DNA from: Aquarana catesbeiana
Lineage: Eukaryota; Chordata; Amphibia; Anura; Ranidae
Assembly (NCBI RefSeq): GCF_042186555.1
Contig: NC_133332.1
Coordinates: 240,244,406-240,308,405 of the forward strand
Reading direction: 5' to 3'
Length of the DNA: 64,000 bases
Shown piece after piece: positions 10,962-21,020 of this stretch. The translations under genes and the position numbers were made by a program. Below the pieces are notes generated by a model that did not search any database, was not told the DNA's origin, and saw nothing but the letters and a program-made list of their open reading frames with translations. Numbering within the stretch: the stretch's first letter is position 1; each line of letters starts with the position of its first letter.

Positions 10962-11162
10962 GCTTTAGTAAATCTCCTGCTATATCTCTGCTGGAGAGAT
11001 TTCTCTTATCTATTTGCCCTGGAGACCATTGACCATGGGAATGCAAGTGAGGGAAGTTCTAAAATTTTTAGTTAGTTGTCATTGAGTCAGGAATAGAAGG
11101 AACAGAGGGGAAATCTTCCAGTGGTGACACTCATGGTTACAATTACAATTCCACTCTAAAGC

Positions 11163-11268
11163 TGGCCATAGATGGGTCAAAATTTGTCTGATTCAACAGG
11201 GACCAGGTGAATTTTGATCCACCTATGGCTGTTCCTGCTTAATAGAAGTCAATCTAACAATAGATTTC
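11163..11268. repeat. CTGGCCATAGATGG repeat, left piece, split by the LINE
   Basis: Contains CTGGCCATAGATGGGTCAAA and ATTTTGATCCACCTATGGC. The same repeat recurs near 39030, 47060, 51899-52322, 59560 and 60180. Its last 13 bases (11256-11268) are the target duplication of the LINE and the sequence resumes at 18235. Confidence 0.6.
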
Positions 11269-11862
11269 GGTTTAAATTCCTGGGTACTGGGGGGGGCGTG
11301 ACCGGATGTTGAGGTGAGGGAGAGAGACACAGCCGGACCCAGTCCTACTCTATCCCCGCTCCTATGCTGTATGCCTCGCAGTAAAGCAGAGAGGGAGAAG
11401 CTGCTAACCTGTCCTTGTGGTGCCTGCTAGCCTGCTAGCCTCTTTGAGAGACGGATGCCGCGCAAGGAGGGAAGGAGAAGCACAGGACCACCAGCTGCCA
11501 GAGGAATCTTGCACTCGGAGCTCCCCCGGGAGGACTGTCAGTGACGCGCCGCCTGTGTGAGAGAGAGGGGAGCGCGTCCACTAGAGATCAAGCGGAAGTT
11601 GCGGGGGTAGCCGTGTGCGGAGCTGACCCGACTCACACTGTGACAAGACGTGGACCGGAGGGGTGAGTGACTCGCAGCGGCGAGTGTTGAGATGTGGGGG
11701 AGGACTGGTGCGACCTTGTGAGACGGTCTGGGTGGTAGCGGGAGCCCCTGTGTGGGCGCAGGACACTTGGAATTGTACAGCCATCGGAGGAGAGAAGCTG
11801 CAGTGGTCCTTGCTGAGGGACATATATATTTGTGGGTGTACATAGTGCATAACGGATTCGCT

Positions 11863-12960
11863 ATGACCAGAAAAAAGGGGCTGGAGGAGACATCAGCACA
11901 GGAGGGTGCAGGGGCCCTAGCACAGCGAAACCCCAAAGAAAAGGGAAGTCAAGTAGCTGCCAAACTGGAGCGATTTGCTCACACACCAAACCAGCATGTA
12001 AGCACGACACCTAAAAAGAGCAACCATATAGGGGGGGCTCAGCATCAAACCAGCCAGCTGGGAAGGAGAAGTCTTGCCCCTACGGGGGGTGCAGTAGCAA
12101 ACGCCCCATTGGAGTTGGGGGTGAACGGTATGGTGGAGGGGGGTTCTGGTTTGGCCACGGAGGTGGGGGATGGTGGTGTGGCATCAATGGCTGAGAAGGA
12201 ACCATCACTGAGAGACATCTTTCTAGCTGTAAATAGTTGTAAGGTATCTATTTCTGCCCTGTCAGCACAAATGGAAAGTTTTAAAAGTGATTTATTGTCA
12301 GTAAAAAGTGATGTGCAAGTAGTGTGCACTCGGACAGCAGCTTTGGAAGACAGGATCAGTCAAATGGAGGATGATGTCTCCCCTTTAAGACAGGAAGTCT
12401 CACTTATGAAAAAACAACTTAATGAATGCATGCAAAAAATGGACAGTATGGAAAACAGACTACGTAGAGAAAATTTGAGGGTGTTGGGCCTCCCAGAAGG
12501 CTGTGAAGGCAATAATCCTGTTAAATTTATGGAAGATTGGTTAAAGGAGAGATTCGGGAGGGAGTCACTCTCAGAATTTTTTTCCATTGAGCGTGCGCAT
12601 AGAGTGGCCTCTAGGTCATGGGCTCCAGGGGGTCACCCAAGACCACTGATTTTTAAGCTATTATGCTTCAGGGATAAAACCACCATCCTTCGGAAGGCAA
12701 GGGAGATGAAGAACATTCAATATAGAGGTGCAAGGGTCTCAATATATCCGGACTTCTCTCCTGAGCTTCAAAGGCAGAGAGCCAAATTTGTGGAATGCAA
12801 GCGCAAGCTGCAGCAGTTAAAAATTAACTATGCTTTATTATATCCAGCGCGCTTGCGCATTGCGGCACTGGGGGAAACTCAATTTTTTAATACTCCCATC
12901 GAAGTCACAACCTGGTTAGAAAAAAACAAAGGAAGAATACAGCGAGAAGATGAAATATAG
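11863..12960 (+). CDS. LINE ORF1 protein (L1 ORF1p-like RNA-binding protein)
   Basis: Encodes 365 aa, start MTRKKGLEETSA. In the L1 family this protein trimerises and coats the element's RNA in a ribonucleoprotein particle. Visible parts: a polar, low-complexity N-terminal region (about 1-115); a heptad-rich coiled coil (about 117-200, for example LEDRISQMEDDVSPLRQEV); then the hallmark RRENLRVLGLPEG that opens the RRM-like domain; and a C-terminal domain with RPLIFKLLCFRDKTTILRKA and YPARLRIAALGETQFF, typical of L1-clade ORF1. An in-frame ATG also exists upstream at 11752, but the 11863 start gives the usual family length and drops an unlikely leader. It precedes ORF2 by about 490 bp. The frame is intact, with no stop or shift, so it could still be expressed. 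Confidence 0.88.
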   Translation: MTRKKGLEETSAQEGAGALAQRNPKEKGSQVAAKLERFAHTPNQHVSTTPKKSNHIGGAQHQTSQLGRRSLAPTGGAVANAPLELGVNGMVEGGSGLATEVGDGGVASMAEKEPSLRDIFLAVNSCKVSISALSAQMESFKSDLLSVKSDVQVVCTRTAALEDRISQMEDDVSPLRQEVSLMKKQLNECMQKMDSMENRLRRENLRVLGLPEGCEGNNPVKFMEDWLKERFGRESLSEFFSIERAHRVASRSWAPGGHPRPLIFKLLCFRDKTTILRKAREMKNIQYRGARVSIYPDFSPELQRQRAKFVECKRKLQQLKINYALLYPARLRIAALGETQFFNTPIEVTTWLEKNKGRIQREDEI

Positions 12961-13452
12961 AAAAGGCAGGAGACCGGGAAATCAAGAGAGAACTTTTTTT
13001 TCTTTTCCTGTTTGTTTGTGGACTTCCTTTTCCTTTTTCCCTTTTTTTCCTTTTTTTTTTTTTTTCCCCCTTTAAGGGGAGTGGGGAGGGAGGGGGGAAC
13101 ACGTAAAATTTGTTGGTTTATAAGCACAATGGAAACAATGGGGATAGTTCCCCTCTTACTGGGTCCGGGGGGGGGTAAGTTTGTTTTTCTCACCTTGAAA
13201 AAATGTGTCCGGTCACTATAGAAGCCTCAGGGGTAGGCCCAAAATTGGGCAATAGGGGTAAAAATAGTGGGGGGGTAGGGGGAGGGGGGAGGTGGGGTGG
13301 GGGGAGGAGGGGGAGGAATATGTGTATGAGTGTGTGTGGGAGGGGGGGGGTTGACTTTGGAGTAAGGGGAAATTCATTTTATAAATATTATAGAAGTCAC
13401 ATTAAGAGGTGGTTTAACTTTGCTAAGAGACACAAAGAGATAGGACCCACAG
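12961..13452. other. LINE inter-ORF spacer with T-rich and G-rich tracts
   Basis: A T-rich tract (12990-13073) is followed by a very G-rich tract (13261-13352, many runs of four or more G). Small open frames here are by-products of composition. The G-rich part could form G-quadruplexes; that is inference. Confidence 0.7.
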
Positions 13453-14067
13453 ATGTATGGTAGTGGTGATTTAGATAGCACTTGGAAATTTAAAAAAAAG
13501 TTTACTATATGTTCCTGGAACGTCCGGGGGGTTAAAGATAATCTGAAAAGGCTGACGATCCTCTCTATGGTAGATAAGGGGAAGGTTCAGATACTATGTC
13601 TGCAGGAGACGCATCTGGATAAGGAATCAATTAAGATAATTGATCATAAAAAATTTCAGATGTAATTTCATTCCACTCACACTTCGTACTCAAGGGGTGT
13701 GAGTGTTTTGATAAAATCAGGGATAGCTTTCTCCTGCAGCCATAGTAAGGTGGACACAGAAGGCCGGTATATTTTTCTCTATTGTACAATTGAGAACAGG
13801 AAATGCGTATTAGCTAACATCTATATTCCTCCCCCTTTTGGGAGGGAGGTTTTGGATGACCTAACTGAATTCATGGCGAACCTCCCAGGGGTTCCGGTAG
13901 TGGCGGTTGGGGACTTCAACATGACCATGAATAACGAGGTAGACAGGTTCCCTTTAAAAAGTCTGGGTAGGGTAAACCTAAGAGTCCGCTTCTACAGTAT
14001 TGTGAGGAAGGAGGATTGGTGGACATCTGGAGAGAGAGGCACCCTGGGGTGAGGCAATATTCCTGCC
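13390..14067 (+). pseudogene. Duplicated 5' part of LINE ORF2 (broken copy)
   Basis: This 678-bp segment is repeated immediately downstream at 14068-14745 with very few differences. It contains the ORF2 start (MYGSGDLDSTWKF at 13453) and most of the apurinic-type endonuclease domain (SWNVRGV, LQETH, GDFNM). In this copy a CAA codon has become TAA at 13663-13665, and one G is missing from a G run near 13970, so it cannot be read through. The junction at 14067 shares only AT with both parental ends, which fits a microhomology-mediated tandem duplication. Confidence 0.85.
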
Positions 14068-14130
14068 ATAGAAGTCACATTAAGAGGCGGTTTAACTTTG
14101 CTAAGAGACACAAAGAGATAGGACCCACAG

Positions 14131-15147
14131 ATGTATGGTAGTGGTGATTTAGATAGCACTTGGAAATTTAAAAAAAAGTTTACTATATGTTCCTGGAACG
14201 TTCGGGGGGTTAAAGATAATCTGAAAAGGCAGACGATCCTCTCTATGGTAGATAAGGGGAAGGTTCAGATACTATGTCTGCAGGAGACGCATCTGGATAA
14301 GGAATCAATTAAGATAATTGATCATAAAAAATTTCAGATGCAATTTCATTCCACTCACACTTCGTACTCAAGGGGTGTGAGTGTTTTGATAAAATCAGGG
14401 ATAGCTTTCTCCTGCAGCCATAGTAAGGTGGACACAGAAGGCCGGTATATTTTTCTCTATTGTGCAATTGAGAACAGGAAATGCGTATTAGCTAACATCT
14501 ATATTCCTCCCCCTTTTGGGAGGGAGGTTTTGGATGACCTAACTGAATTCATGGCGAACCTCCCAGGGGTTCCGGTAGTGGCGGTTGGGGACTTCAACAT
14601 GACCATGAATAACGAGGTAGACAGGTTCCCTTTAAAAAGTCTGGGTAGGGGTAAACCTAAGAGTCCGCTTCTACAGTATTGTGAGGAAGTAGGATTGGTG
14701 GACATCTGGAGAGAGAGGCACCCTGGGGTGAGGCAATATTCCTGCCATTCCAGGACACATACCACCCTGTCCAGGATAGACCTGGTCTTGGGTAATGAGG
14801 AATCGCTGGGTATGGTGGGAGAAATAGTCTACGAGCCAAGGGGGATTTCGGACCACTCACCAGTGATAGTTGATTTAAAGGGTGAGAGAGGCATTAATAG
14901 GGGTGACTGGAAAGTAAATCCCTTTTGGCTCGAGATTATTGAGGACGCGGGCACTGTGGTGAAGAAGCTGGTGGAATTTGTAGATTTGAATATAGGTACA
15001 GCTCCATTAGGGATAGTTTGGGACGCCCTGAAAGCTTTTCTCCGGGGGATCCTAATTCAAAAAATATCCCACACTAAGAAAAAAATCACAGATAGAAGAA
15101 CTAAAAGTCAAAGAGAGTGCTATAAGAGCGGAAGAACGGTACGTTGA
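14131..15147 (+). CDS. LINE ORF2, endonuclease part (before the frameshift)
   Basis: Opens MYGSGDLDSTWKF and encodes the N-terminal exonuclease-endonuclease-phosphatase fold that nicks target DNA for L1-type insertion. Catalytic motifs in order: SWNVRGV (Asn), LQETHLD (Glu), GDFNM (Asp and Asn), TLSRIDLVL (Asp) and ISDHSPV (Asp-His). Reading continues to 15147 only because of a frameshift: from 15080 the next frame carries on with KKSQIEELKVKESAIRAEE, joining directly to the reverse-transcriptase frame. The cause is a length change in the A7 run at 15079-15085; a sequencing or assembly error in the homopolymer is possible. Confidence 0.82.
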   Translation: MYGSGDLDSTWKFKKKFTICSWNVRGVKDNLKRQTILSMVDKGKVQILCLQETHLDKESIKIIDHKKFQMQFHSTHTSYSRGVSVLIKSGIAFSCSHSKVDTEGRYIFLYCAIENRKCVLANIYIPPPFGREVLDDLTEFMANLPGVPVVAVGDFNMTMNNEVDRFPLKSLGRGKPKSPLLQYCEEVGLVDIWRERHPGVRQYSCHSRTHTTLSRIDLVLGNEESLGMVGEIVYEPRGISDHSPVIVDLKGERGINRGDWKVNPFWLEIIEDAGTVVKKLVEFVDLNIGTAPLGIVWDALKAFLRGILIQKISHTKKKITDRRTKSQRECYKSGRTVR

Positions 15148-17932
15148 GGACCCAACTCTAATCAGATATAAGACGTGGGTAGAGAGACAAAATGAGTACA
15201 GTAGAATAGTCCTGGAAAAGACAGAGAGGAAAAGGTTATTTCAGAAACGAACGTTTGCCTGTGAGGGAGAGTGTGTCGGGAGGACCCTGGCCCTGATCAT
15301 AAAGGCCAATGGCCCTCCGAATTCCATACTAGCGATAGAAGGAAGAGAGGGAATAATAAAAAATACTAACCCAGAAATATTAGAAGAGTTTAGGGAGTAC
15401 TTTAAAAATGTATATAGCTCGGCTCAGGAAGATGTGGAGGGAGAAATGACAGCTTTCTTTGATAAGATTAAGTTAACCCCGCTCACGAGAGAAGATAGGG
15501 AAATGTTGGATGCCCCTCTGACACTTGGGGAATTACAAAGGGCTGTGGCAGACATGGCGAACCAGAAGGCCCCGGGCCCTGATGGTTTACCCGTAGAAAT
15601 TTTCAAAAAGTATGGGGAGCTTTTGCTCCCCATGCTTTTGGAAGTACTAAACGGCACTGGGAAGGATGGTAATTTGCCAGTCTCAATGACAGAAGCCATT
15701 ATAATAGTATTGCTGAAGGAGGGGAAAAGCCCGTTAGAGATGGCATCATATAGACCGATATCACTGTTATGTTCGGACGTGAAGATTCTGGCAAAGGCCC
15801 TGGCAACAAGGCTAAAGAAAATAATTTCCAGAGTAATTCATATAGATCAAACCGGGTTTATCCCGGACAGAGCTACAAGTACGAACATAAGACGAGTATA
15901 TTTAAATATGCAGATCCCCACGGTGAATAGCGGTAAGAGGGCACTCCTTTCGTTAGACGCCACCAAGGCATTTGACTGCCTGGAGTGGCATTACATCTGG
16001 AAGGTGTTGGCGGAATTCCAGTTTGGCCCTGGCTTTGTTCATTGGTTAAGCCTCTTATATGACAGACCAAGGGCAAAGGTCAGAGTCAATGGAGAATGCT
16101 CAGATTGGTTCCAATTAAGAAGGGGCACCAGGCAGGGGTGCCCTTTGTCGCCCCTCCTGTTTGCCCTGGCAATAGAGCCGCTGGCTGTGGCTATAAGGGC
16201 GTCTCAGGGGGTTCAGGGGTTTAAAAGAAGGAGGGGAGAGGAGAAAATAGCAATGTACGCAGATGACATTCTGTTATTCCTAGGGGATACGCAGGAGTCA
16301 TTAAGGACGGCTATGGGGATGGTCGAAGACTTTGGCCAATTCTCTGGGTTAAAAATTAATTGGGAAAAGTCAGCAATATTACCTATAGACCCCCTGATGG
16401 AGCCCCTTCCGGATCAAACCACACAAATTAAGGTAGTCAATCAGATGAAATACCTGGGGATTAATATCTCAAGGGAGCCGGAACAATATATTGCAGAAAA
16501 TCTAGTCCCATTAATGAAAAAACTCAAACAGAAATGTAGGGTGTGGGGACGGTTGCCCCTGTCGGTCGCCGGGCGCTGCAACCTGATAAAAATGGTCTGG
16601 ATGCCGCAAATTTTATATATTCTGCATAATTCACCTGTTTGGATTGCTAAACGATGGTTCAATAAAATGGACAGCTTATTTAGAGAGCTGATTTGGAAAG
16701 GCGGCGCAGCAAGGATCGGTCTGCAGACGCTCCGGCGAACGACAGAGAAGGGAGGACTGGGAGTCCCGGATCCGGGATGTTACTTTCTGGCATCACAGGT
16801 CCAGCATATGGGAGGGTGTAATAGGCCCGGGAAAGAGGTAACAGGGAATAAAGTACTCCTAGGTGATACTAACCACGACACCATAGTAGAAGCGTTGGAG
16901 GCGGACTCCTTTATCACCAGATGTCCCACTACCCAGTTGATGGTCAAGAGCTGGTCCAAGGTCAAAAAAATAATGGGCTATGTAGATTTCTCGGAGTTCC
17001 CCCCCTTGTGGGATAATAGCAAGCTTAATGAAGTGAAAATAATGGGGAAGATTGAAGAGTGGGATCGGCAGGGCATCCATTATCTCTCACAGCTTTATAA
17101 AGCCGGGAGATTAAAAACATTCCAGGAATTGGCGATTGAATTCGCGATCCCTAACCGTTCATTTTACAGATACTTGCAGGTTAGGCACGCTTTAGACGCA
17201 CAATTTAACGGTAAGGAGCCACTATGGAGCGACATGATCTCTGTGAGAAAATTGGTCGACTCAGATTCCACGAAAGGTCTGATATCTGATATGTACAGCA
17301 GTTTAAGAATCTCGATACAGGGGGATAGAGCGGAGGACAAAAATAGGAAGAAATGGGAGGATGAGATTGGGAAAATATCGGACAGTCAATGGGAGTATGT
17401 ATTGTCATCAGGACCCAGGGTTTCCCTCTCTCCATCACAGGTAGTGTCGCATTTATATTTGATATATGGGGCGTATTTTACACCACTAAAGCTGTTTAGG
17501 ATGGGGAGGAGGGTAGACTCGGGGTGCCAGAGGTGCGGAGGAGAGAGGGGAGATCTATTACACATGTTCTGGCGCTGCCCAAAACTGTACAGATACTGGA
17601 AAAGTATTGTGGACAGGATAAATTGTATTTTTAAGACATCACTAAGTATGGATGCCAAGATCTGCCTACTAGGTCTAATAGAGGAGCAACAGCCCGCGAG
17701 AGATACACAGACTGCAATAGTTAGGTGCCTGTTTCAAGGGAAAAAGCTTATAGCCAAGAATTGGCAGAGAAAAGAACCCCCGACGTTCGAAGAATGGGTG
17801 AAAGAAGTGAAGGAGGAAGTTAGTAGAGAGAAACTTATATATAAGAAAAGAAGTAATCACAAAAAATTTGAGAAAATATGGAATGATTGGGTGATGTGGG
17901 AGAAGCACGGGGTGAATGGGGAGGGAGAATGA
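15080..17932 (+). CDS. LINE ORF2, reverse transcriptase and C-terminal part
   Basis: The open frame runs from the A7 shift to a TGA at 17930-17932 (first in-frame ATG at 15434). The reverse transcriptase copies element RNA at the nicked target. Visible blocks: APGPDGLPVEIFKKY, SYRPISLLCSDVKILAKALA, QTGFIPDRAT, SLDATKAFDCLEW, GTRQGCPLSPLLFALAIEPL, and the catalytic AMYADDILLF (YADD codons at 16256-16267). Near the C terminus a C-x2-C...H...C motif (CQRCGGERGDLLHMFWRCPK, about 17525-17578) matches the cysteine-rich region of L1 ORF2. With the upstream endonuclease part, ORF2 would be about 1,270 aa, the usual L1 size. Apart from the one shift no damage is seen. Confidence 0.85.
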   Translation, partial: KKSQIEELKVKESAIRAEERYVEDPTLIRYKTWVERQNEYSRIVLEKTERKRLFQKRTFACEGECVGRTLALIIKANGPPNSILAIEGREGIIKNTNPEILEEFREYFKNVYSSAQEDVEGEMTAFFDKIKLTPLTREDREMLDAPLTLGELQRAVADMANQKAPGPDGLPVEIFKKYGELLLPMLLEVLNGTGKDGNLPVSMTEAIIIVLLKEGKSPLEMASYRPISLLCSDVKILAKALATRLKKIISRVIHIDQTGFIPDRATSTNIRRVYLNMQIPTVNSGKRALLSLDATKAFDCLEWHYIWKVLAEFQFGPGFVHWLSLLYDRPRAKVRVNGECSDWFQLRRGTRQGCPLSPLLFALAIEPLAVAIRASQGVQGFKRRRGEEKIAMYADDILLFLGDTQESLRTAMGMVEDFGQFSGLKINWEKSAILPIDPLMEPLPDQTTQIKVVNQMKYLGINISREPEQYIAENLVPLMKKLKQKCRVWGRLPLSVAGRCNLIKMVWMPQILYILHNSPVWIAKRWFNKMDSLFRELIWKGGAARIGLQTLRRTTEKGGLGVPDPGCYFLASQVQHMGGCNRPGKEVTGNKVLLGDTNHDTIVEALEADSFITRCPTTQLMVKSWSKVKKIMGYVDFSEFPPLWDNSKLNEVKIMGKIEEWDRQGIHYLSQLYKAGRLKTFQELAIEFAIPNRSFYRYLQVRHALDAQFNGKEPLWSDMISVRKLVDSDSTKGLISDMYSSLRISIQGDRAEDKNRKKWEDEIGKISDSQWEYVLSSGPRVSLSPSQVVSHLYLIYGAYFTPLKLFRMGRRVDSGCQRCGGERGDLLHMFWRCPKLYRYWKSIVDRINCIFKTSLSMDAKICLLGLIEEQQPARDTQTAIVRCLFQGKKLIAKNWQRKEPPTFEEWVKEVKEEVSREKLIYKKRSNHKKFEKIWNDWVMWEKHGVNGEGE

Positions 17933-17934
17933 GG

Positions 17935-18010
17935 TTTAAGGGGGTTGGGGGGTTGGGGGGGGGGGTGTGATGGCGGGGGGAAGGGGAGGGAAGGGGAGTA
18001 AAAGAAAGGG
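17935..18010 (+). other. G-rich polypurine tract in the LINE 3' UTR
   Basis: A run of G tracts (GGGGGTTGGGGGGTTGGGGG and following purines) just after the ORF2 stop. L1 elements of mammals carry a comparable G-rich polypurine tract in the 3' UTR; a shared role is inference. Confidence 0.6.
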
Positions 18011-18234
18011 GAAAAATTTTGTATGTCCCTCAGGTAGAGGAGGGTATTTTATTGATGTTCATGCTTCTTGCCTTTTTCTTTTTGTGGACTGCTGTATAAA
18101 TACGATAAAAGTTGAAGACTATGTAAATACTGGTTATGTCAGTCCCCAGAATGTGATCTTATCTGCTTTCTTTTTAATGTGAATTGTTGTTTTTCAATAA
18201 AGAGGATTTAAGCAAAAAAAAAACAATAGATTTC

Positions 18235-19820
18235 TGTTGGATAGGAATGTTGGAAAATATTTAGCGTGTTAGCTGAGTATTGAAATCAAGTTACCCTACC
18301 AATATGGTGATCAGTAGTTGCAGCTGCAGGAGAAGTTCTCACTGTCCGAATTCAATGGCACAATTCCTCCATCCACCTCACTTGTGTGAATGGGGGGGGG
18401 GGGGGAAATCTCTAAAGAGAGGATCTCCTCTCACATTCTATGGAACATAGCTAGCAAATAAAAAAAACAGTTTACAGTTGGCTTTTTAAATCCACTTTAA
18501 TGGCCAGTCGCCAAAATAAGTCTCTCTTATGAAGATCTGCATGTATTTATTTTATTAGGCTGTTTAAATAATTAGCCTCACACTTTCACCTTGGTTAAAT
18601 TATGCTAAATTAAAGCAGGTTTAATTCTATGTGTTAATGTCACCCCCCAAGGCTATGGTAAGTCATTGATATAAGGAGGATTGTCTTTGGATATCAAAGT
18701 ATCTGACAAAAACGTCAGTGACGCACACATAAACACATGTTGATTTTGGGTTATTCTTACATACAACTGCCACACTGTGAGCCCTGTACAACACTTCAGA
18801 CACATATCAACCTCCCATGAAAGGCATTTCCTTGTTGGCACTTATGACAGTGTTAATTGGATCTTGGAAACGTGAGAAAATGATTTTCTTTAATGAATTG
18901 ACTTGGAAGCTGATGTTATCTGGGTAACGAGAATGCAGCTCGATGAACGGCAGTCATCTCGGTACAGCTGCCACGGTCCGCTCACAAACATCGCAGGGAG
19001 AGCTGGACTCCCAAGTTGCGTTACGTCTAAATGGCCGCACTACAGTGACAAATGTCGGTGACGAGACTTACAAAGAGCTCTGTAGATATGAAGTGCATTA
19101 AGAACTCGTCAGCCTAATTCCTGATTTTCCTAGTCAGTGGTGCACAAAAAATCCATCAATATATCATGATTGCTATTTTTTGAACAGCTTGATGCACATG
19201 GGAAATCTGATGTCATCATCAAGAAGCCCAATCTGTTCTAGGTATGTGATGCCAAGACCTAAGGAGGAGCTCTGGGTAAAACTTTGTTATAGTTCCGGAT
19301 GGAAAGGGCTTGAAGCTCCCTCAGGTGTTAATTGATGTCTGTAATTTTCCTTTTAAGAAACATAATGAATGTGATAGGGACATTATTGCCAAAACCGAGA
19401 ATGCCTTAGGCAGTACACAAGGTAATAAACCCATTTGCACAGGGCTTTCAAACAGTAGTTAGCCTTTAAGAAAGACCAATAGTAATAACCCCATACTCGC
19501 CACCTTACCCCCTTGTTATAGTAGCAGGTTAATAAAAAGTCCTATAATACTTTCCTATGCTTCCTAAAACAACGCTCCGGTCTCTCACAGTAGTGAGTCG
19601 CATTTGAAAATGAAAGAAAACATCAGAATTCAGGCAGAACCTCTGATTATTCAACTCTGAAGGTTAAACTCTTTTCAGCAGATATGACATGACCAAATAC
19701 CTAAGCATATTCTCATGTGACTGTGGGAGAACAGAACAACATTTTCTGCAGCATAGCTACGTTTTTATTGTAATAAAAGGACAAGGTTGTTATGATGGAA
19801 GGTTGGGTTTAAAATTTAGA
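18235..19820. other. Gene-free region after the LINE
   Basis: 18235-18480 continues the repeat that the LINE interrupted, with a 14-G run near 18392. From about 18490 to 19820 I recognise no repeat family and no coding signal, so it may be single-copy intergenic DNA. Confidence 0.5.
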
Positions 19821-19898
19821 TGTGCGTTCAAATAGGAGGTCTCAATGGTTTCCTCCTACACACATGGTAGGTAAATTGGCCCAAGTATGTGTACATAT

Positions 19899-20000
19899 GC
19901 ATAGCTCCCAATTGTCTCTGATTTGGAGGTACTGTCTCGTTTTTTTTTTCTCCTTTTGGTCTGATGCATGCGTAGCGCTCCCCTCTTCCTACAGGAGCCG
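19899..20000 (-). mobile_element. hAT-like MITE end fragment
   Basis: CATAGCTCCCAATTGTCTCT followed by a T-rich stretch and TTTTGGTCTGATGCATG matches, inverted, the right end of the hAT-like element at 3586-4934. Only this terminus is visible. Confidence 0.5.
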
Positions 20001-20125
20001 CTGGATAGAAATGGGTCCTCTTTTCTGTGCCTCAACTTCTTTAATGACTTCAGTCCCTCTGACACTCTAGGTTACATGCACAAAGCCTGCAATAGCACAG
20101 AAATCACTAGGGCTAATACCAAGTA

Positions 20126-20612
20126 CAGTAAAACTTTGGATTTCGAGCATAATTTGTATCAGAAACATGTTTGTAATCCAAAGCACTTGTATATCAAAGC
20201 AAATTTCCCCATAAGATATAATGGAAACTCAAATGATTCGTCCCACAACCATTTATTCATAAGTCCTTCAGTTTATAGTCCATATAAAAAGATTATAGCA
20301 ATGTGATCAGGTTGTGTAACCATAAAAAACATCCACAAATGGAAGCCTCCACAAGGGGATTAGAAGCAAAATACAGCTGAGCTACAGAGTATAAAAGAGA
20401 AGAGAGGCGCCTTTAAGTGTAACAATATGTTGCTAAATGTTGTACCTTCATTAAATGTAACCATATTGCTACACTTAGAGGCTCCTCTCTTCTCTTTAAT
20501 ACTCAGTTGTGACATGACACTACTTGTATATCAAGTCAAACTTTATTTCAAAATTTTGTTTGTCTTGCAAAATGCTCTCAAACCAAGTTACTCTCAAACT
20601 AAGGTTTTACTG
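20126..20612. mobile_element. Mariner-type MITE flanked by TA
   Basis: TA plus CAGTAAAACTTTGGATTTCG at the left and CTCAAACTAAGGTTTTACTG plus TA at the right form terminal inverted repeats with a TA target duplication. The interior has GTAATCCAAAGCACTTGTAT, typical of this vertebrate mariner group, and an internal inverted repeat at 20385-20510 (AGAGAAGAGAGGCGCCTTTA against AGAGGCTCCTCTCTTCTCTT). Non-coding. Confidence 0.7.
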
Positions 20613-20650
20613 TATAATGATTCTGTATCAGAAAGCAGACACCAACCAGA

Positions 20651-21020
20651 TTAAAATGGAGCTCACCCAAAAGGGGAAGCTCCGCTTGTCTGCATCCTCC
20701 CCCCCCCCTCCACTGCCACATTTGGCACCTTTTGGAGGGGAAGGGGGAGTGGGTACCTGGTTCGGCCCCCCTCATCCTTTCCTCGCAGCCAGCACATGCG
20801 CAGTAGGGAACCGACTGTGAAGCCATAAGGCTTCACAGTTGGTTTCCCTTAGAGGAGGTGGTGGCGGCAGCACCCGATAGCCGATTGGAAAATCGGCTCG
20901 GATGAGGACACCGCTGGATTACTGGACAGGTAAGTGTCCTAATATTAAAAGTCAGCAGCTACAGTATTTGTAGCTGCTGACTTCTATTTTTTTCTGAAGG
21001 AGCCTGGAGCTCCTCTTTAA
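20651..21020. mobile_element. TTAA-flanked MITE family Z, complete
   Basis: Starts TTAAAATGGAGCTCACCC and ends GGAGCCTGGAGCTCCTCTTTAA, with TTAA at both sides. Related copies lie at 10958 (partial, inverted), 58182-58568 (inverted) and, more distantly, 38492-39000. It includes a CAGCAGCTACAGTATTTGTA / TACAAATACTG-type internal hairpin near the right end. Confidence 0.7.

Larger units (their letters stand above)
11269..18221 (+). mobile_element. Near-full-length L1-clade (Tx1-like) LINE
   Basis: A roughly 6.95-kb non-LTR retrotransposon flanked by an exact 13-bp target-site duplication, AACAATAGATTTC, at 11256-11268 and 18222-18234. Order: GC-rich 5' UTR (11269-11862), ORF1 (11863-12960), a T-rich then G-rich spacer, ORF2 (endonuclease, reverse transcriptase, cysteine/histidine motif), a G-rich 3' UTR tract at 17935-18010, an AATAAA at 18196-18201, and a short A tail. 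ORF1 is intact. ORF2 is disrupted by one frameshift in an A7 run at 15079-15085, and its 5' end is present twice through a 678-bp tandem duplication (13390-14067 and 14068-14745). Exact flanks and open ORF1 imply a fairly recent insertion by target-primed reverse transcription. Confidence 0.9.

Noticed and set aside
13203..13463. Glycine-rich 86-codon frame between LINE ORF1 and ORF2
   Set aside because: It reflects the G-rich spacer and has no counterpart in L1-clade elements.
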